This document shows positions 10,791 through 44,490 of a stretch of DNA of 64,000 nucleotides, piece by piece. How positions within the stretch are numbered: position 1 is the stretch's first letter; each line of letters begins with the position of its first letter. A program made the position numbers and the translations under genes. Under the pieces are notes generated by a model that worked only from the letters and a program-made list of their open reading frames with translations, was not told the origin of the DNA and ran no database searches. Origin of the DNA: Eleginops maclovinus (Eukaryota; Chordata; Actinopteri; Perciformes; Eleginopidae); NCBI RefSeq assembly GCF_036324505.1, contig NC_086361.1:7071828-7135827 (forward strand), read 5' to 3'.

Positions 10791-12057
10791 ACCAACTATA
10801 TAAATATCTACATAAGATAAAATAGATGCAATTATTTATTTACTTACGTGTCGAGAGAAATTGAAGCAATAGAACTTACCTGCCTGAGGCCCTTTGGAAA
10901 AAAGAAGATTTATCTGTCTGAACCCCTGTGTTAGAGCATAGCTGGATTATAACAGATATTTCAACCAATTGAGATTTACAGAAACACTAACCTCATGAGT
11001 GCAACTGCTCACTTTTCTTTTTCTTCCAGTGAGCCCTTGGAAGGAGTCAGGAAACACATGGCGAGGATTATGGATCCTGTTACACTTTTTACACAATTAA
11101 CACTATTAAAGAGCTTTCTAAGTTAGTCCTCAGCTTATTGTGTCCTCAGTTCAGTTAGATATACAGTTTAGTTAAAATACTGTATAGATCACCTATAGAG
11201 GACCTCCAGATGGTCTACATTTGTTTTCTCTTTTCAGACCAGGAACATTTTGACCTTTTCATGTGTGCCTTAAATATCCTGTCACCAGGTGTTCTTAAGC
11301 TTGACATTCTTTCCCTTGATACTCTCTCCCTTTGTCATGTCAAAAGTAGTGAAATATCTTTAATAAGTTTAATTCTCCATTAGTTTGTCAACACCGTCAG
11401 TTATGTGTCAACACCGTAAGATGAAGGTTTTTCATTTTTTTTAAAGGAATGTGAGTGGCTTTTGTTCAATTGAGTGTTGTTTTTGCAAAGCCACTGATTG
11501 TATATGTTTAAAATGTAAAAATGAGTAAACTAAATGAAGATAATTTGAAATGGCTTGTTCCCAAACAATGAAAAATAATATTCAAAGTGTATGCAATGTA
11601 ATTTATCACTTAACTTTGCTAAGGCACACCATCTCTACATGCTTAAAGATGTTTTTGAATTGATCAAACAAAACAACACATATTTTCATGTGTCAGACGG
11701 AGTTGACAATTCAAGTCAAGTTACAAAGTAAGTAAAAGTAATATTTTATGAAAAGTGGTTCAATAAAAAACTGTTCCTTTTTATGGTATGATAGATAGCA
11801 CCCGTGTTTATAAAGATATCAAATTAAAATGACTGTAATTTTTTGTTTTTACTTTTCAAAAGTAGTTTTGTCCCGATTTACAGAAAAAACCAGATTGCGA
11901 CTCGTGGTTTCTAAACCACTGGAGGCGTCAATGTGACCAAGTCCATTTCTTGCCATGTTTACAAGGTTATTAAAAATATAGAGGGGGGGGGGGGGGGGTT
12001 TGTATAATCATATAATTATTATAATTATATAATACATCTTTATATTGGCTATTGCAG
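10791..12057. other. Non-coding flank with motif copies of the transposase relative
   Basis: No gene. It contains two direct copies of the GTCAACACCGTAAG-type motif (11387-11400, 11407-11420) and an inverted copy ACGGAGTTGACA (11697-11708), plus a G-run at about 11984-11998. Confidence 0.5.
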
Positions 12058-12151
12058 ATAAGCATTCTGATGAACTGGCATTGAACACTTTGGACAACCT
12101 CAATCTTCTGTTTCCATGTTTTCAAGCTCCACAAATATTGTTAAGATACAG
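12058..12151 (+). other. Isolated exon-like block
   Basis: 94 bp bounded by TATTGCAG and CAG|GTAAAA and open in one frame (hydrophobic/Leu-rich, ending APQILLRYR). I do not recognise it and see no partner exon. It may be a relic exon of a transposon-carried gene. Confidence 0.25.
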
Positions 12152-13777
12152 GTAAAATGAAAAGGGTATTGAACAATGTTTAGTTAACGTGCTGAAGACA
12201 TTCATTATGCTAGGTCACCGGTTTGTAATATTTTTGATGAACTAAAGTGTTCTTTTAAGTGCTGAGAAACTCTTAAATGTAGGTCAAGGTGTGTTACTGT
12301 ACATCTTGACTTTAGCAAAGTGTTGCTAATGTTGCTAACTGCTATTATTATTAGTGACATTAGATTTGATCTCACTATGAACAAAACTAAAGCTTGCTTC
12401 TAATTAATGAGAGGTAAGCTAGTGATAATATTTCAGAAAAAGCATAATTTAATGAACTCACCAACAAGTGAGCTTGTGAAACACTGAAAATGAATGTGGT
12501 TCAAAGCTGGAGCTATCCAGCGTTAAGAATTATTGGCTGCTCCACAAAACGTGTTGCTCTCTATTCTTGGATTAAAGCAGACGCCTATGTGTCAGAACTC
12601 TCTCTTACTACAGTGCTGAATGGACCTAAATAAGTTATACAAAAACTGGTTTGGTTTGGTTTCTAAATAGTCCATCCTTTTCAAGGGAAGCACCTTTTGA
12701 TTAGTTTTAATAGGAACTTTTGATCCATGTCTCCGTATCCTCTCCACGCCTTCAAAGCTTGTTACTGCTCTTACACAGATGTCAACTACCTGTTTAGTGA
12801 TACCGGAGAGAGGACTGGCCATTTTTATGAAGCTCTAGTGTTCCAAAAGCCTGAATTGTTTGAAAATTGTCCTTGGACCAAAAGTCTGTTGGTGAAATAG
12901 CCCATTACCACCAAAGCAAACACCCATTGATCCAAACTAATATGGCAATGCTTGACCTGCCCTACCATGTATCTCTTGGCTAGTATGTGCGGCCTTTGTT
13001 GTGGGATTGTTTTTCAGAACAATCAACCTTTGGAACAAAGGATGTTTTTTTCTTTAGTTTATAGCAGCTTTATTACTGTTTCCACAATTTTGACTGTCAA
13101 TTCTACACTCATACAGTTTTGTGGTGTATAGAGAAATAAATGATTCGATACGATGTCTATTTCCCAGAACCCTGGTTTCCTGTTGTTGTAAAATAATCTT
13201 AATAACAGGGATGTATTCCTACAATTTACCATTGTTATAACCAAAGAGGATGTAATGTTAATTTGCTGTTGTCATCAGATGGTAGTGTAGGAAAACAAAT
13301 GTGCATATATAAGAAAGGGCAGTAGCTTCTACATAACATTGTGTGTACTCATACCATTATTAGTGCTTAGAATAGATTTAATTGAGCCTCTGTGAGAGTC
13401 CGCTGTGAATTGTCTACCCACAACCCACATGAAACAAATTCTATAATCGTTGAAATATTCAAAGTGTTGTTTAATCCAATTGTCCGCAGTGACAGGAAAA
13501 TCACAATCTTTTATTTATCTTTATTTTAATTCAACCTGGCCCAATATTTGTGCCATTTAAGTCTGCATAAAATGTTTGTGTTAATCTCAAATTCAATGTG
13601 TTACCCAAGAATACTATATTCATTTAAACTTCTCCTTCAGAAATCTACTGCAGTGATGTAAATGTGATTGTGAGTTAATTGAAAACATGATATTCTTGAA
13701 ACTCATTGAAGCCAATTTGTGTTGGAAACAGAAACTGCAGTGTGTGTTGAATTAGATGCGATGCAGGAGGACATCTT
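12152..13777. other. Intergenic, no gene seen
   Basis: AT-rich DNA. A 76-codon minus-strand ORF at 12592-12822 has no recognisable motif or splice context. Confidence 0.35.
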
Positions 13778-14045
13778 GGTATCTTAAGGGAGGAAACATT
13801 GTTTCTTACACAGTTTACGTAATGTTTTCGTCAATGGGCACCTGTTATCTCTCCTATCAAAAAAAATGTTGACCCAAATCATCAACATACAGCCCGTATT
13901 TTCAAATGTTCATACAGTCTATGACAACACGAATGCGAGAAATTACTGTCTCTCCCAGCTTAAACAACCTTTTCAGTAGTTAATTGTTTCCTCTTTTATT
14001 TATTATAATCTGGCTTCATTTTAGAGCTCTACTAAAAACACACAT
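13778..14045. repeat. Duplicated blocks B (13778-13914) and C (~13955-14045)
   Basis: Block B recurs at 15942-16075. Block C (CCTTTTCAGTAG...TCTGGC) recurs at about 24487-24556. Identity is high but imperfect, by eye roughly 85-90%. Confidence 0.65.
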
Positions 14046-15740
14046 TCTATTTTCTCATTTAAAAATGATTATTAGAAGTCCCATTGATATATGGTCTAAA
14101 TCTCAAAGTTGAATCAGCATTTTGAAATAGTCGGTATAAAAGCTTTAAATATGATCCAAGGTTAAGTGTCTTTTCAACAGAGACCATAAACGTTTATTAA
14201 CTTAAAAATGGCATTAAAAATGTAAAAGTCGTTCTACTACACAATATAACATGGCTTTCTTAAATGCATATCATGTATTTTTATTTCAAAGTTTCATCAT
14301 AGACTCTGTAAGACTAAGCGCAATCCTATCAATCCATAGATGTGCATTTTATAAGTATATGGATAGCACAAAATCTTGATTAATCTTTGGTTTAACTGAT
14401 CTCAGAAAAGATAAGAACAGTGGACAAGAAAACAGCTGGGAAAAAGAAAAGAGCACATAAAGAGCCGGACGACTGTTATTACAGAATGCAGACAGGAAGC
14501 AACACTAACACTAAACAGGACAGTTTGGGCCATGTCAGTTATTAAAGACTGGTCAATTGAAAAGAAAGTGTCCCACACTTTGGGGAGCAATCAATGCTGC
14601 CATCATTTTATTTATTTGAGCATTTATTATTCATCTGTTCAAAATTCAAAAGTTAAAATTGACTTGATTGAAAACTATTAAAGTTACAATGCTATGGACT
14701 CAGTTCTAACCATACCATCCTCCAGAGAATGTATTCTTTGGGGAAGCAGTGCAACAATTTAAAATAAATTAAATAATTGTTAAATCAATCCTTTGGTGTT
14801 AATGACATGATTTATTAGCCATGTAACAACCTGGTAATGGACAGCCAGTCATTATGGCAAAATGAACCCTGATCAGCAGCAGTTCTTACATGCAGCGATA
14901 GCAACGCTGTAATGCATGTCTGTAAGTCAAAATGTGCCCCTGGATACACCTATTTTAGCGGGAACTACCACATAAGCCACTCTGAGTAATTTGCCAGTCA
15001 TTTATATTTCCATATTTGCCCCTTTGTTTAGTTCCTGTTCGACAGCTGTGTGTCATGTTTACTTGGAATTCTTATTTATGTTGCACTGCTCAAGGAAATA
15101 GCTTGAGAAAATAAACATCACCTTATGTTTCACCAGAGTTCACCAAAGTTCCAGTAATCACCGCAATCAAATGTATGTGTCTGAATGTCAAAAACTGATT
15201 CTTTATGAACACCCCATGTGCTGTGGCCTCCATCAGATCAAAGTTTAAGGCAATAGCCAAATATAAACTGTATGAATTTTCCGCCAATCACTTTCATATT
15301 GTTGTTAGTACTGAACACTACATTCACTAGATGAGGTTGGCCCAAAAAAAATAATCATAAAGTAATCGTATGGATTAAGATAAAACATCTGGTTGGGAAT
15401 TAACAAACCCATAGATGAAGTGTGTAGAAATGTTGAATTAGCGCCACTCTTACCAGCTTTAACTAGAAAGCGAATAACACGCAATGAATTAACGGGTCCA
15501 TAATCCAATATTAAAATACAAATTCCTCTACAATGAACCACTCTATATAAGTTATTTACTACTTTAACAAAAATTGGAGATAACACTTTTGTATTTTAAC
15601 GTAATAATAAAACAATACTTTACAGAGCATTCTGACACTGAAGTAATGCTAATTGCTACTTTTAATTTAAATCCACATCTGTGTACTTTTGCACTGAAGG
15701 AAGCTGAAACAGAAATACTGGGGTGTGGCTTAAGCATTTC
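14046..15740. other. Intergenic, upstream of chitin synthase
   Basis: No gene or recognisable mobile element. ORFs under 95 codons at 14402-14590 and 15305-15586 lack coding character. Confidence 0.35.
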
Positions 15741-15820
15741 TGCGACAGGCGCTGCTGAGTATTTAAGCACACACACATCCCAACCAGCATCCATTTCCAT
15801 TTTTCAGAAAGGAATGAAGG
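15740..15820 (+). promoter_or_regulatory. chs1: Putative core promoter and 5' UTR of chitin synthase
   Basis: A TATA-like TATTTAAG at about 15759-15766 lies some 60 bp ahead of the proposed start codon at 15821. This implies a very short 5' UTR. The prediction rests on motif position only. Confidence 0.4.
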
Positions 15821-35658
<19,838 letters not shown>

Positions 35659-37663
35659 ACACAGACTCTGTCTAAAAAACTTTATATCACAAAAATACAC
35701 CATATAGGCTTTCCCAAATTGTCTTTCGTATGCATATATTATTTAAGTTTACGTAGTCAAGCACATTTTATTTATGAAGAGCTATTACTGAACACACTTG
35801 TCACAAAGTGGTCAGCAGATATTCTAGTTGAAATGCTTTATAAAAAGAACATATCAGGGACAGAACAAGACCGTTTTAAAGTCTTTAAAACATATTTATT
35901 TGTGTGTGTGAGTATTTGTGAGTTTGTTTGCAAGATTTCACTGTGAGTGCTATTGAAATATCCTTCTGAAGGTATGTTGTAATGCACATATCTTTGACTT
36001 TTGTGTTTTATGCACTGTAACTTGCACTGTAATTTAAAGATGACGGGATTAATAATTAAGACACAATATGAACAATATGAAGAGCAATGATACTATTACA
36101 GACAAACTAATGAAGTAATTTTAATGGTCTAAGAAGTATGAGAATGTCCAAATCTGTATCATACTGTAGAAAAATGTACTTGATTGCACTACATATAATA
36201 CGATGAAACTCCTATTGAAGTTATATTCTGATGGGTAAAAAGGAAGCTGCTGGCCCAAATCAGCATTACCAAAAATAAGTATCTTTATAATGTTCCTTTA
36301 ATGAAGAACAAAAAGGATGAACTCAGGGAAGTGAAAATCTGTTTTATGCAGTTTATTTTTACATTAAATATAATGACAAGTGTTAAGAGGTTGTTCTGTT
36401 TGTTATATTTTTGTGGCTGTTCTGTTTTATAAAGCTCTTTATAACAAAGTGTTTAATGACTCTTTACATATGAATATTAAATGTGACCTTTATGCAAAAG
36501 TTACTGTATATAGCTAAATTATTTGGTTTAACATATGAAAGAGAGACATACATTGTATTACATGTTTTAGACACACTTAAATTAATATTTAAAGCTATAT
36601 TTACTTATATTTTAGTCTTTATACTTTAGCTTCTAAACCACAGTATTTCATCCCACTGGGGGCTTTTCATGCTCACATCATCTTGGAGTTGACATGATAT
36701 CATTTTTAGGTACGTGAATTCCTCTGGCTGTCTAACTTGTAAGACTAGAATAAGTTTAGTCAATTATATAAAAATGTTTATACTTAACTTTGCTACTCCG
36801 AGTACATCCACCCTCAGGGCGCAGACGTTCTATAAAACAGTAAAACACAAACATGTTGAAGCTCCTGCTCTGTGACTGTATGACTACGCCTAACAACACA
36901 TGAAGTGATAGTTCAGAAGCAATATAATTGTGACACATTTAATAATTAACACGCGCACATACAACCAGCTGTACGTGAGAATTGTTAGCCCAACTTCATG
37001 TGATTTAAGAAAAGGTTTCAGTACAAAATGTAGAATAATTATTGTTATCTGCTAACAAAATGTTCAGTAGTGAAAATACAGCAGACAAAATGTTATTATT
37101 TTTATGTTATAATTGTCAGCAAATTATTAAGCTTTTTTTAAAATGTTCGCACTTATTTAAAGGATTTTTGTAATATTATGTGTTATGACCCAATTGAAGG
37201 CCTGGAGGTGTTGGTGTCACAATAAAAGTGAGTGTTGCCAGAAAATGTTCTTATTGTCACTCTCTTGTACGGCATGCTTCATAACGTTTTAAGACGTTGT
37301 GGGCTGTTTCCTCTGCAAAAGGAGGTTATGTTTTCAGCTGGGTTTGTTTGTCTATCATGGAAAAACCGTTTGCCAGATTTTCATACATCATGTTGGAAGG
37401 GCCGAGGAATAAACTATTTAACTTAGGTGGATAAACAAATGTTGTTTCACATAAATAGCTAAATGCCTTTTTGGTTAATTCATATAGTGTCAGAATAATT
37501 ATAATAATAATAGTTCCAGAATGGAAAAGTTCATATGGGCGACCGCTGTAGTCAGAGCAACAACCTTAAAACAGATAACAGGTTTTTTGAACTCTCTGAA
37601 CAACACATTTTGTCTGTTCATGTTCACACCAAAGTCCAAATAACAACTTCAAAACTTGTAGAG
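35659..37663. other. Chitin synthase 3' UTR and intergenic spacer
   Basis: AT-rich; no gene, and no mobile element recognised. Confidence 0.45.
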
Positions 37664-40600
37664 GTAGCTGTCTTCTCTGCGCTCTTACAGATTATCACTT
37701 AGGGCACTGCCAAAGAAAGGAAATGCTTCCTAGTCACATCCATCACCGCCTTCATCCTCATTCTGCTTGGTTACATCCTGTTCCTCTACTTGTACATCAC
37801 AAAGGATCCTGTTGATAAAAAGATGGCCATTTGGGTGGGTCTGGCTGTTGGTGGAGCCTTCTTGGTGTCTTTCAACTGGTGGGGGGCTACTTGAGACTGA
37901 TCAGCGAGAACAGCAACTCCGTCTTCCTCAGGTTGCTGTTTAGAGACATGAAGAAGTGCCAGAACTTACTGAACATCCTCTCCAGCCTGCTCAGGATTGG
38001 GGTGACCGCCTGTGTGCTCGGTGCTTACATTCCTCTGGACAAAATAAACTGGAGTATTGTGACATCAATCCCAAGTCATGAGACAAAGATTATAGCCATC
38101 ATCATTGGGGTCCAGCTGATCTCCTCTGCACTCTGCCACTGGTTCTCTCTGATAGCCTGCAAGATGCATGCCCTGCGACGATGCTTCATCCTGCCTCTGT
38201 ACTTGGCCTCTTAGGCTGTCATGGTTATGTTCATCGTCCCGGTTATCGTTTACTATCAAGACTATAAAACAGTTCTAAATGGAGCTGCAATCAACTTCAC
38301 AGTCTACTGCAATGGAGTTGTAGATGGAAGGAACCAAAAGCTGATAGGCAGTGTGTTCCAACATCTGGTTTATGATGTTACACACACTCTGTGCTTCCTG
38401 GACATGTCCAATATACTTGACATTGGCATACTGACAGGTAATAACCTGGTGCTTCACAGTGACACCATACATTAAGAGATAACTAATGAATATTTTAATA
38501 TTTTTAAGTTTTCAGGTATACAGTTATCATTCATTTACATTTAGAGTTCAAAGCAATGCCTTTAGGTCACAATGTCCTTTTTGGCATCTGCTTTTTTTAA
38601 AAACAATGTCGCCCTAAAACATTTACCTTATTTGGCTGTCACATTTTCTCTTGTGGCATTATGTGAAAATTATGGAATGACTAAGAGAAACAAAAGCTGG
38701 TTTGGATCGTAGAATACAATAAAGGTCACCAATGTATTGTATCAAAAAGTAACTCAGACTGTCATGGATTAATGATTGCCTTACAGTCTGAAGATGTATA
38801 GTTGCTAGGTTCTTTTAATCCTTTCTTCCATCATTCCTCAGGTGCAGCAGTGTCCTGGTGGCTTGGTCTTGTCTTGGCCACTGTCCACATCTGGTACTCA
38901 GTCTGTATCGCATCCAGAGGACCCAGGACTTTTTAATTCGAAGGCTGTATGAGGGAGGATTTTTAGAGCAGTCACTTCTTCTTAAAACTCGATTTGACAT
39001 CCAGACTTCCAGAAAGCAGAAGAGGTAAGTCTGGTTGCTGTGTGTTAATGTTTGTGGGGATGATCAGGCATAACCTAGTGAGGATCATGGGACCTAGTTT
39101 TAAGTTTGGGTATGATGAAGTTATGTTTCTGATTTTAGTAGTTTAAGATCAAATTGAGATAAAGATGTCTTGAATAAAAAAATATTACAAATGTGTAGAA
39201 AAAATAACATCAGGGAGTCCGACAGGAAATTAGGTATGATGCAAATTGTGATTATAGTACGTTGTTTGAAGAATCCCAAGCTTTCAAATACAGGCGTGTT
39301 TTATAGGTATGTCTAATTTTTACTTTTAAATTCCTTTGAATTGTAACCACATGTTAGCACATGTAACCACATGTTACAGAACAACAGCAACAAGTTTCAC
39401 ATAATTAATTTGATCTTTAACAAAGACTGCAAAACAAAACAACAAGTAGTTCCATAATTGATATTCCAACTACATATTTCCAGGCCTCAACACAATTGAT
39501 ATGGGAGTATATGTTGGGTATCATGTCTGAAATAGTCATACTACAGGCCTGGTTGACAGACAGTATGCCAAGAAAACATCCTCAATTTGCTCATCATGAT
39601 GGTTTACTGTAGATGTGTGTAAGGGTCACAATTAATTATTTGCTATATTGCAGGATTACAGCTCTTGTGTATGTGGGATTTTGGGCAGTTTTTCAGTGTA
39701 ATACTCAATTGTCAACCATGTAATCTTGTCCTTTCCAGATTCACAACACTATACCCAGTAAATGTGTTTCTTTGTGCTACCATGTGGCATGAAACTTACG
39801 ACGAAATGATAAAGATTGTTATTTCTCTATTCAGGTGAGTTTAAAGAAACAAGCTATGGGCATGGATTTACCTGCTCTTGGGAAACAACAGCAGTCTAAA
39901 GCAACCTCATTACAGCAGCTTTTTGTGATACTTGTAACCCACCAGACTGGACAAGTACAGGCCAAGGAAGGAAGGAAAAGTAAATGATGTGAACTTTGAA
40001 GCCCATATTTACTTTGACGATGCCTTCAGAGATGTTCCCGGTAGTCGGGGACGTCAACCAATATGCAGAGATGCTTGTGGAAATTATCAGAGAATTTTAC
40101 AGGTAAAAACTATGAGATTTAGTTTGAGAAAAAAAAAAAAAGAATGAGACATTGCGGTACAATGTTTGACCGTAACAGATTAACCCTGTTCAATGAAACC
40201 CAAGTATCTTTCATCCTGTCATCAGTATCTTTGAAAACATCGATAAGGGCCTCTTCAAAAAGCAGCAGCGTTTTCCTGATCAGAAGATTATGATGACGCC
40301 ATATGGAGGGCGTCTGGTGCGAACCATGCCTTTTGGTGGTTCACTACAAGGACAAGCAACTCGTACGCCACAAGAAGAGATGGTCTCAGGTGGAGAAAAT
40401 TGTGCCACAGGCTTTGATTAGTATCCAGTTTGAAACATTGTGTAGCTTTGAAAAAGTGTATTTTCTGAATAGCATTCAATATCTTACAGGTCATGTACTT
40501 GTACTATCTCCTGGACTGGAAAGTTTCGACCAAGTATTACAAAAGGTGGGGAAAAGGAGGTGACGAGGATGAGCTGAAAAGTTTCAGGTTAGATGAGATT

Positions 40601-43600
40601 GCAAACTAATTCGCGCACACATGAACCAGTGTTTGTGTTACAATAATTTTACATGAGAGTGTACTAAATGTAAGCCAAAGAACTATTTCTGTTCTCCAGA
40701 AGGAGAAAAACAACACCTACTTCCTGGCTTTAGATGGGGACACTTCCAACCGGCTGCTGTGATGCTGCTCATTGATCGTCTGAAAATGTACCCACGTGTT
40801 GGGGCAGACTGTGGCAGGATTCACCCCACTGGATCAGGTTGGTCAAATTGGATATAACAGCGAAAGGAAGACATCTGGAAAAAACTGTGATTGATGGTTG
40901 TATCAATAAAAAAACAAGTACAAGGAGTTTAAATACTGTATATACCAACAAACCCAGCAATTGTTTATTTTACAGATTATTAAATTGCAACACCCAGAGC
41001 ACACTGCATAATTTCATCATTAAACTCAAAGAATTGTATCAGACAAATGCACCACGACAGGTTTCAGTAACAGTAAGTCTTTATTTCCCTTGCAGGTCCA
41101 ATGGTGTGGTACCAAAAGTTTGAATATGCAGTGGGTCACTGGCTTCACAAGACAGCAGAGCATGTGTTTGGCTGTGTGTTGTGCAGCCCCGGATGCGTCA
41201 GTCTTTTCAGATCATCGGCACTGATGGATGACAATGTGATGAAGAAATACACCATCAAGTCTTCAAAGGCTCAACACTACATCCAGTATGACCAAGGTAT
41301 CTGAACAACCGTAGGAGCATTCTGCCTTACTCTAGACTCTGCTGTGAAAGTGTAATAGATAAATGTAAAAGTCTGAACCAAACCAGAACTATATTACATG
41401 AGAAAATCTGTAGATATGTGGATTCAGGGCACAAACCTGTAAATAAAAGTAAATGGCATAGTGGTTAAGGTGGATTTTGACACGGACACTGATGCGTTGT
41501 GATCCTGAAGGTGAGGACAGCTGGCTCTATACTTTGCTGTTGAAGCAGGGATGGAGAGTGGAGTATAACGCAGTTTCTGACCAACGCTCCGGAGGACTTT
41601 AAAGAGTTCTACAACCAGGTGAGAAGAATCAATCAAAATGAAATGAGATTCAGATATGTTGGCCCAGGGCTGTGCTAATTCTGGGCCCGCAGCTGTTGTT
41701 CTGTTCATTATGTGATTTTATCAACATTTTACGGTATAATTCATGCTAATGTTCACTTGCCATTTCCAGCGTCGACGATGGGGGCCGTCCACCATGGCCA
41801 ACATTGTGGACTTGCTTGGCGCTGCTACCATGATTATCCAGAGGAACCCGTCCATCTCCAGACCGTACATGCTCTACCCAGCTCCTCGTTTTGGGCTTGT
41901 CCATTCTGGCACCTTCCACCGTTGTCCTTATGATTGCAGGTCAGGCTGTTTTTTTGTTTATTTTCTGCCACATTAGAAAGGCATAGCAAGACAACAGGGG
42001 AAATTAGTCGATGCTTATTGAATGACACTTTTAGTTTCATTTACATGTATAACACCAAGCAAACACATAAAAGGATAATCACAGCATTTAGGTATAATTA
42101 AAGCCTTATAGCCTTAATGCGGATGTGGTTTCATAAATCAGGTGATGCTTACATATATGTGGTTGTTTAGCCAGTTATTTTGTTTGCTTCCCGTCAATCA
42201 TTCAGGTACATTGACTGTGCTGCTTGACGTTCACCCCAACATTGCTCTGGCCATGGCTGTGATACCTCCTGCTATCTTCCTCGCCATTAGCTACAAGATC
42301 AAGTCAGACACTCAGCTTCGTATTGCGGCAGTCATGAGCGTCCTGTATGCCTTCCTCATGATGAAATCAGGACTTACCATAATAGGTACACTCACACAAC
42401 AATCTACAACACCTGGTTATCATCAAATCATTCTTGCTTCTAAGCGGCATTTTCCATCTGTTTCTCTTCCATCAGGCAATATGGTGAAGGACCAAACCAT
42501 CCTGACTCCAAGCAGCATGTTCCTCATCTCCCTCGGCATGTTTTACATCATTACTGCCATCATGCATCCTCAGGAGATTGGCCTAGTGTGTTATGGCCTC
42601 CTTTACATCATCTGCATCCCTAGTGCCTACCTGCTGCTGACTATTTACAGCATGGTCAACATGAACAACGTGTCCTGGGGCACCCGGGAGAGAGCGCCTG
42701 CTGCTGGCACAACCAAAGTCGCCATTCCTGAAACCAAAGCCCAGAGAGGTGGATAGTATGATTCTTCAAAGAAAAAAGCCAGTAATGTATACATTTTACA
42801 TGTTGAGACAACGATTAATGTGAAAGCCAGCAGCTTTTGTCATTGTTTACTAACCCTAACCCTCACTTCCATTTGTAACACGATTATGTCATCAAATTTG
42901 GAGATTCAATTTGAACGAAACCTTAGATTAGAGTCTCCAGTATTCATAAACAACCTGAGTTTTAACAAATACATTTTTAGGACTTTCAAATTTAAATAGC
43001 ATGACTTCCCTGTCAGGTGTTCACTAAGGCTATTGTTTTAATGACATTAAAACACAAACCTTTCTTATTCCCTCATTTGAAATACTGCTAATACTTTGAA
43101 TCAGTTCAACAATGTTGCATTTTTGCATGTTTGAGTTAAGCTCACGGTTTTTCTCGCGGGCCAAATGCTGTAGAAAACTCTGTCGGAGAGGCAGTGCAGA
43201 CGAGAACATCCTCAGCCAGACGGATATCGTTGGGCCTGAAACTCAACCCCGAAACAGCATTGTGGAGAATGTGAAAATACCTGAGGAGGAGCAGAGGTAA
43301 GATCTGATGTTGGAACATTGATTGGTCATTTATTCAAACAACACAATGTAAACTGATTGTATAGTTAAGGAAACTCCATCAGAAACAATCCATGGGTATG
43401 GTTTATTCCCACTGCTCACATTGGCAATAAGCCGTTTGAAATACATTATGAGAAATACACTTAACATTACATTTAATGTTGGTTGATATATATTCGGGGA
43501 CTACAGAAAACTAGTTTTCCATCATAAATATTTTGTAGTGGTCTGTTTCTAATATTTTGGTTTTTATTTGGTTTCAGAGATAATCCTGTCATCATCTGCC

Positions 43601-44490
43601 CTAACCAGAGTAAGTCTCAAAATGAGCATATTTAGAATTATTAGCAAAATTCATGACATACACTTGTTTCTGTTGTGTAATATTCAGCTGATTTGCTCCA
43701 GGTTGGGTCACACAGCTGCAGGGCGTGTCTGATGACATGCGACTGAGAGGAAACGCTCGACAAGGTGCATATAACACAGCAGCATTGTTACATTTGGACC
43801 TTCCTGTTATTACCTCAGTGATAAAGGTTTGTCATCAGCCAACAGCCATTATAGCATTACATTTTGCAGTTGTACATATGTAAGACAAATCTTAAAAGGT
43901 GACCCTGCGTGTTATGTGGGGTAAGAGATATCATGCAAAATAACCCATGTTTTAATGTAATTAAAGTCTTATGTACTGAACTCACTTTACAACCTCCACA
44001 TTCTTAGACATATCTCCTGAGTGACACACTTGCCAAGTTCTTTAATAAATTATAATTGAGCTTGGGTTTTTCATTAGCGCAGTTAAGTGGACAAAGAATC
44101 GGAGGAGAGTTATTCAGGAGATACCAAATATGTGTCAGCTATTAAAATATACATACAGCGTCATACTCCACCCTTCTAATACATGGGTTTGAATGGAAAA
44201 ACTGTTGCCCATTCTGTTGTTCATGGTTGAGGCTTTAGGTGTGGTATCATTGATATAAAGTAATTATCTTCATTCCCTACAGGAGGATGAAAATTTTATT
44301 TTACCTTTATTTTACCAGGCAGATCATTAAGAACAAGTTCTTATTTACAAAGATGGCCTGACATAAAACAAAAATAGGTGACACTTAAAAAACATACAAA
44401 GACATAGAAAACAAGGATTGGTTATACAAAATCATTAAAACCATTAAATCAGCGGGCCTAGGTGCACAAATGGGAGACTGAGCTGAAGGA

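Noticed and set aside
41424..41708. Minus-strand ORF within the second chitin synthase copy
   Set aside because: Antisense to exon 12' and its introns; no independent coding evidence.
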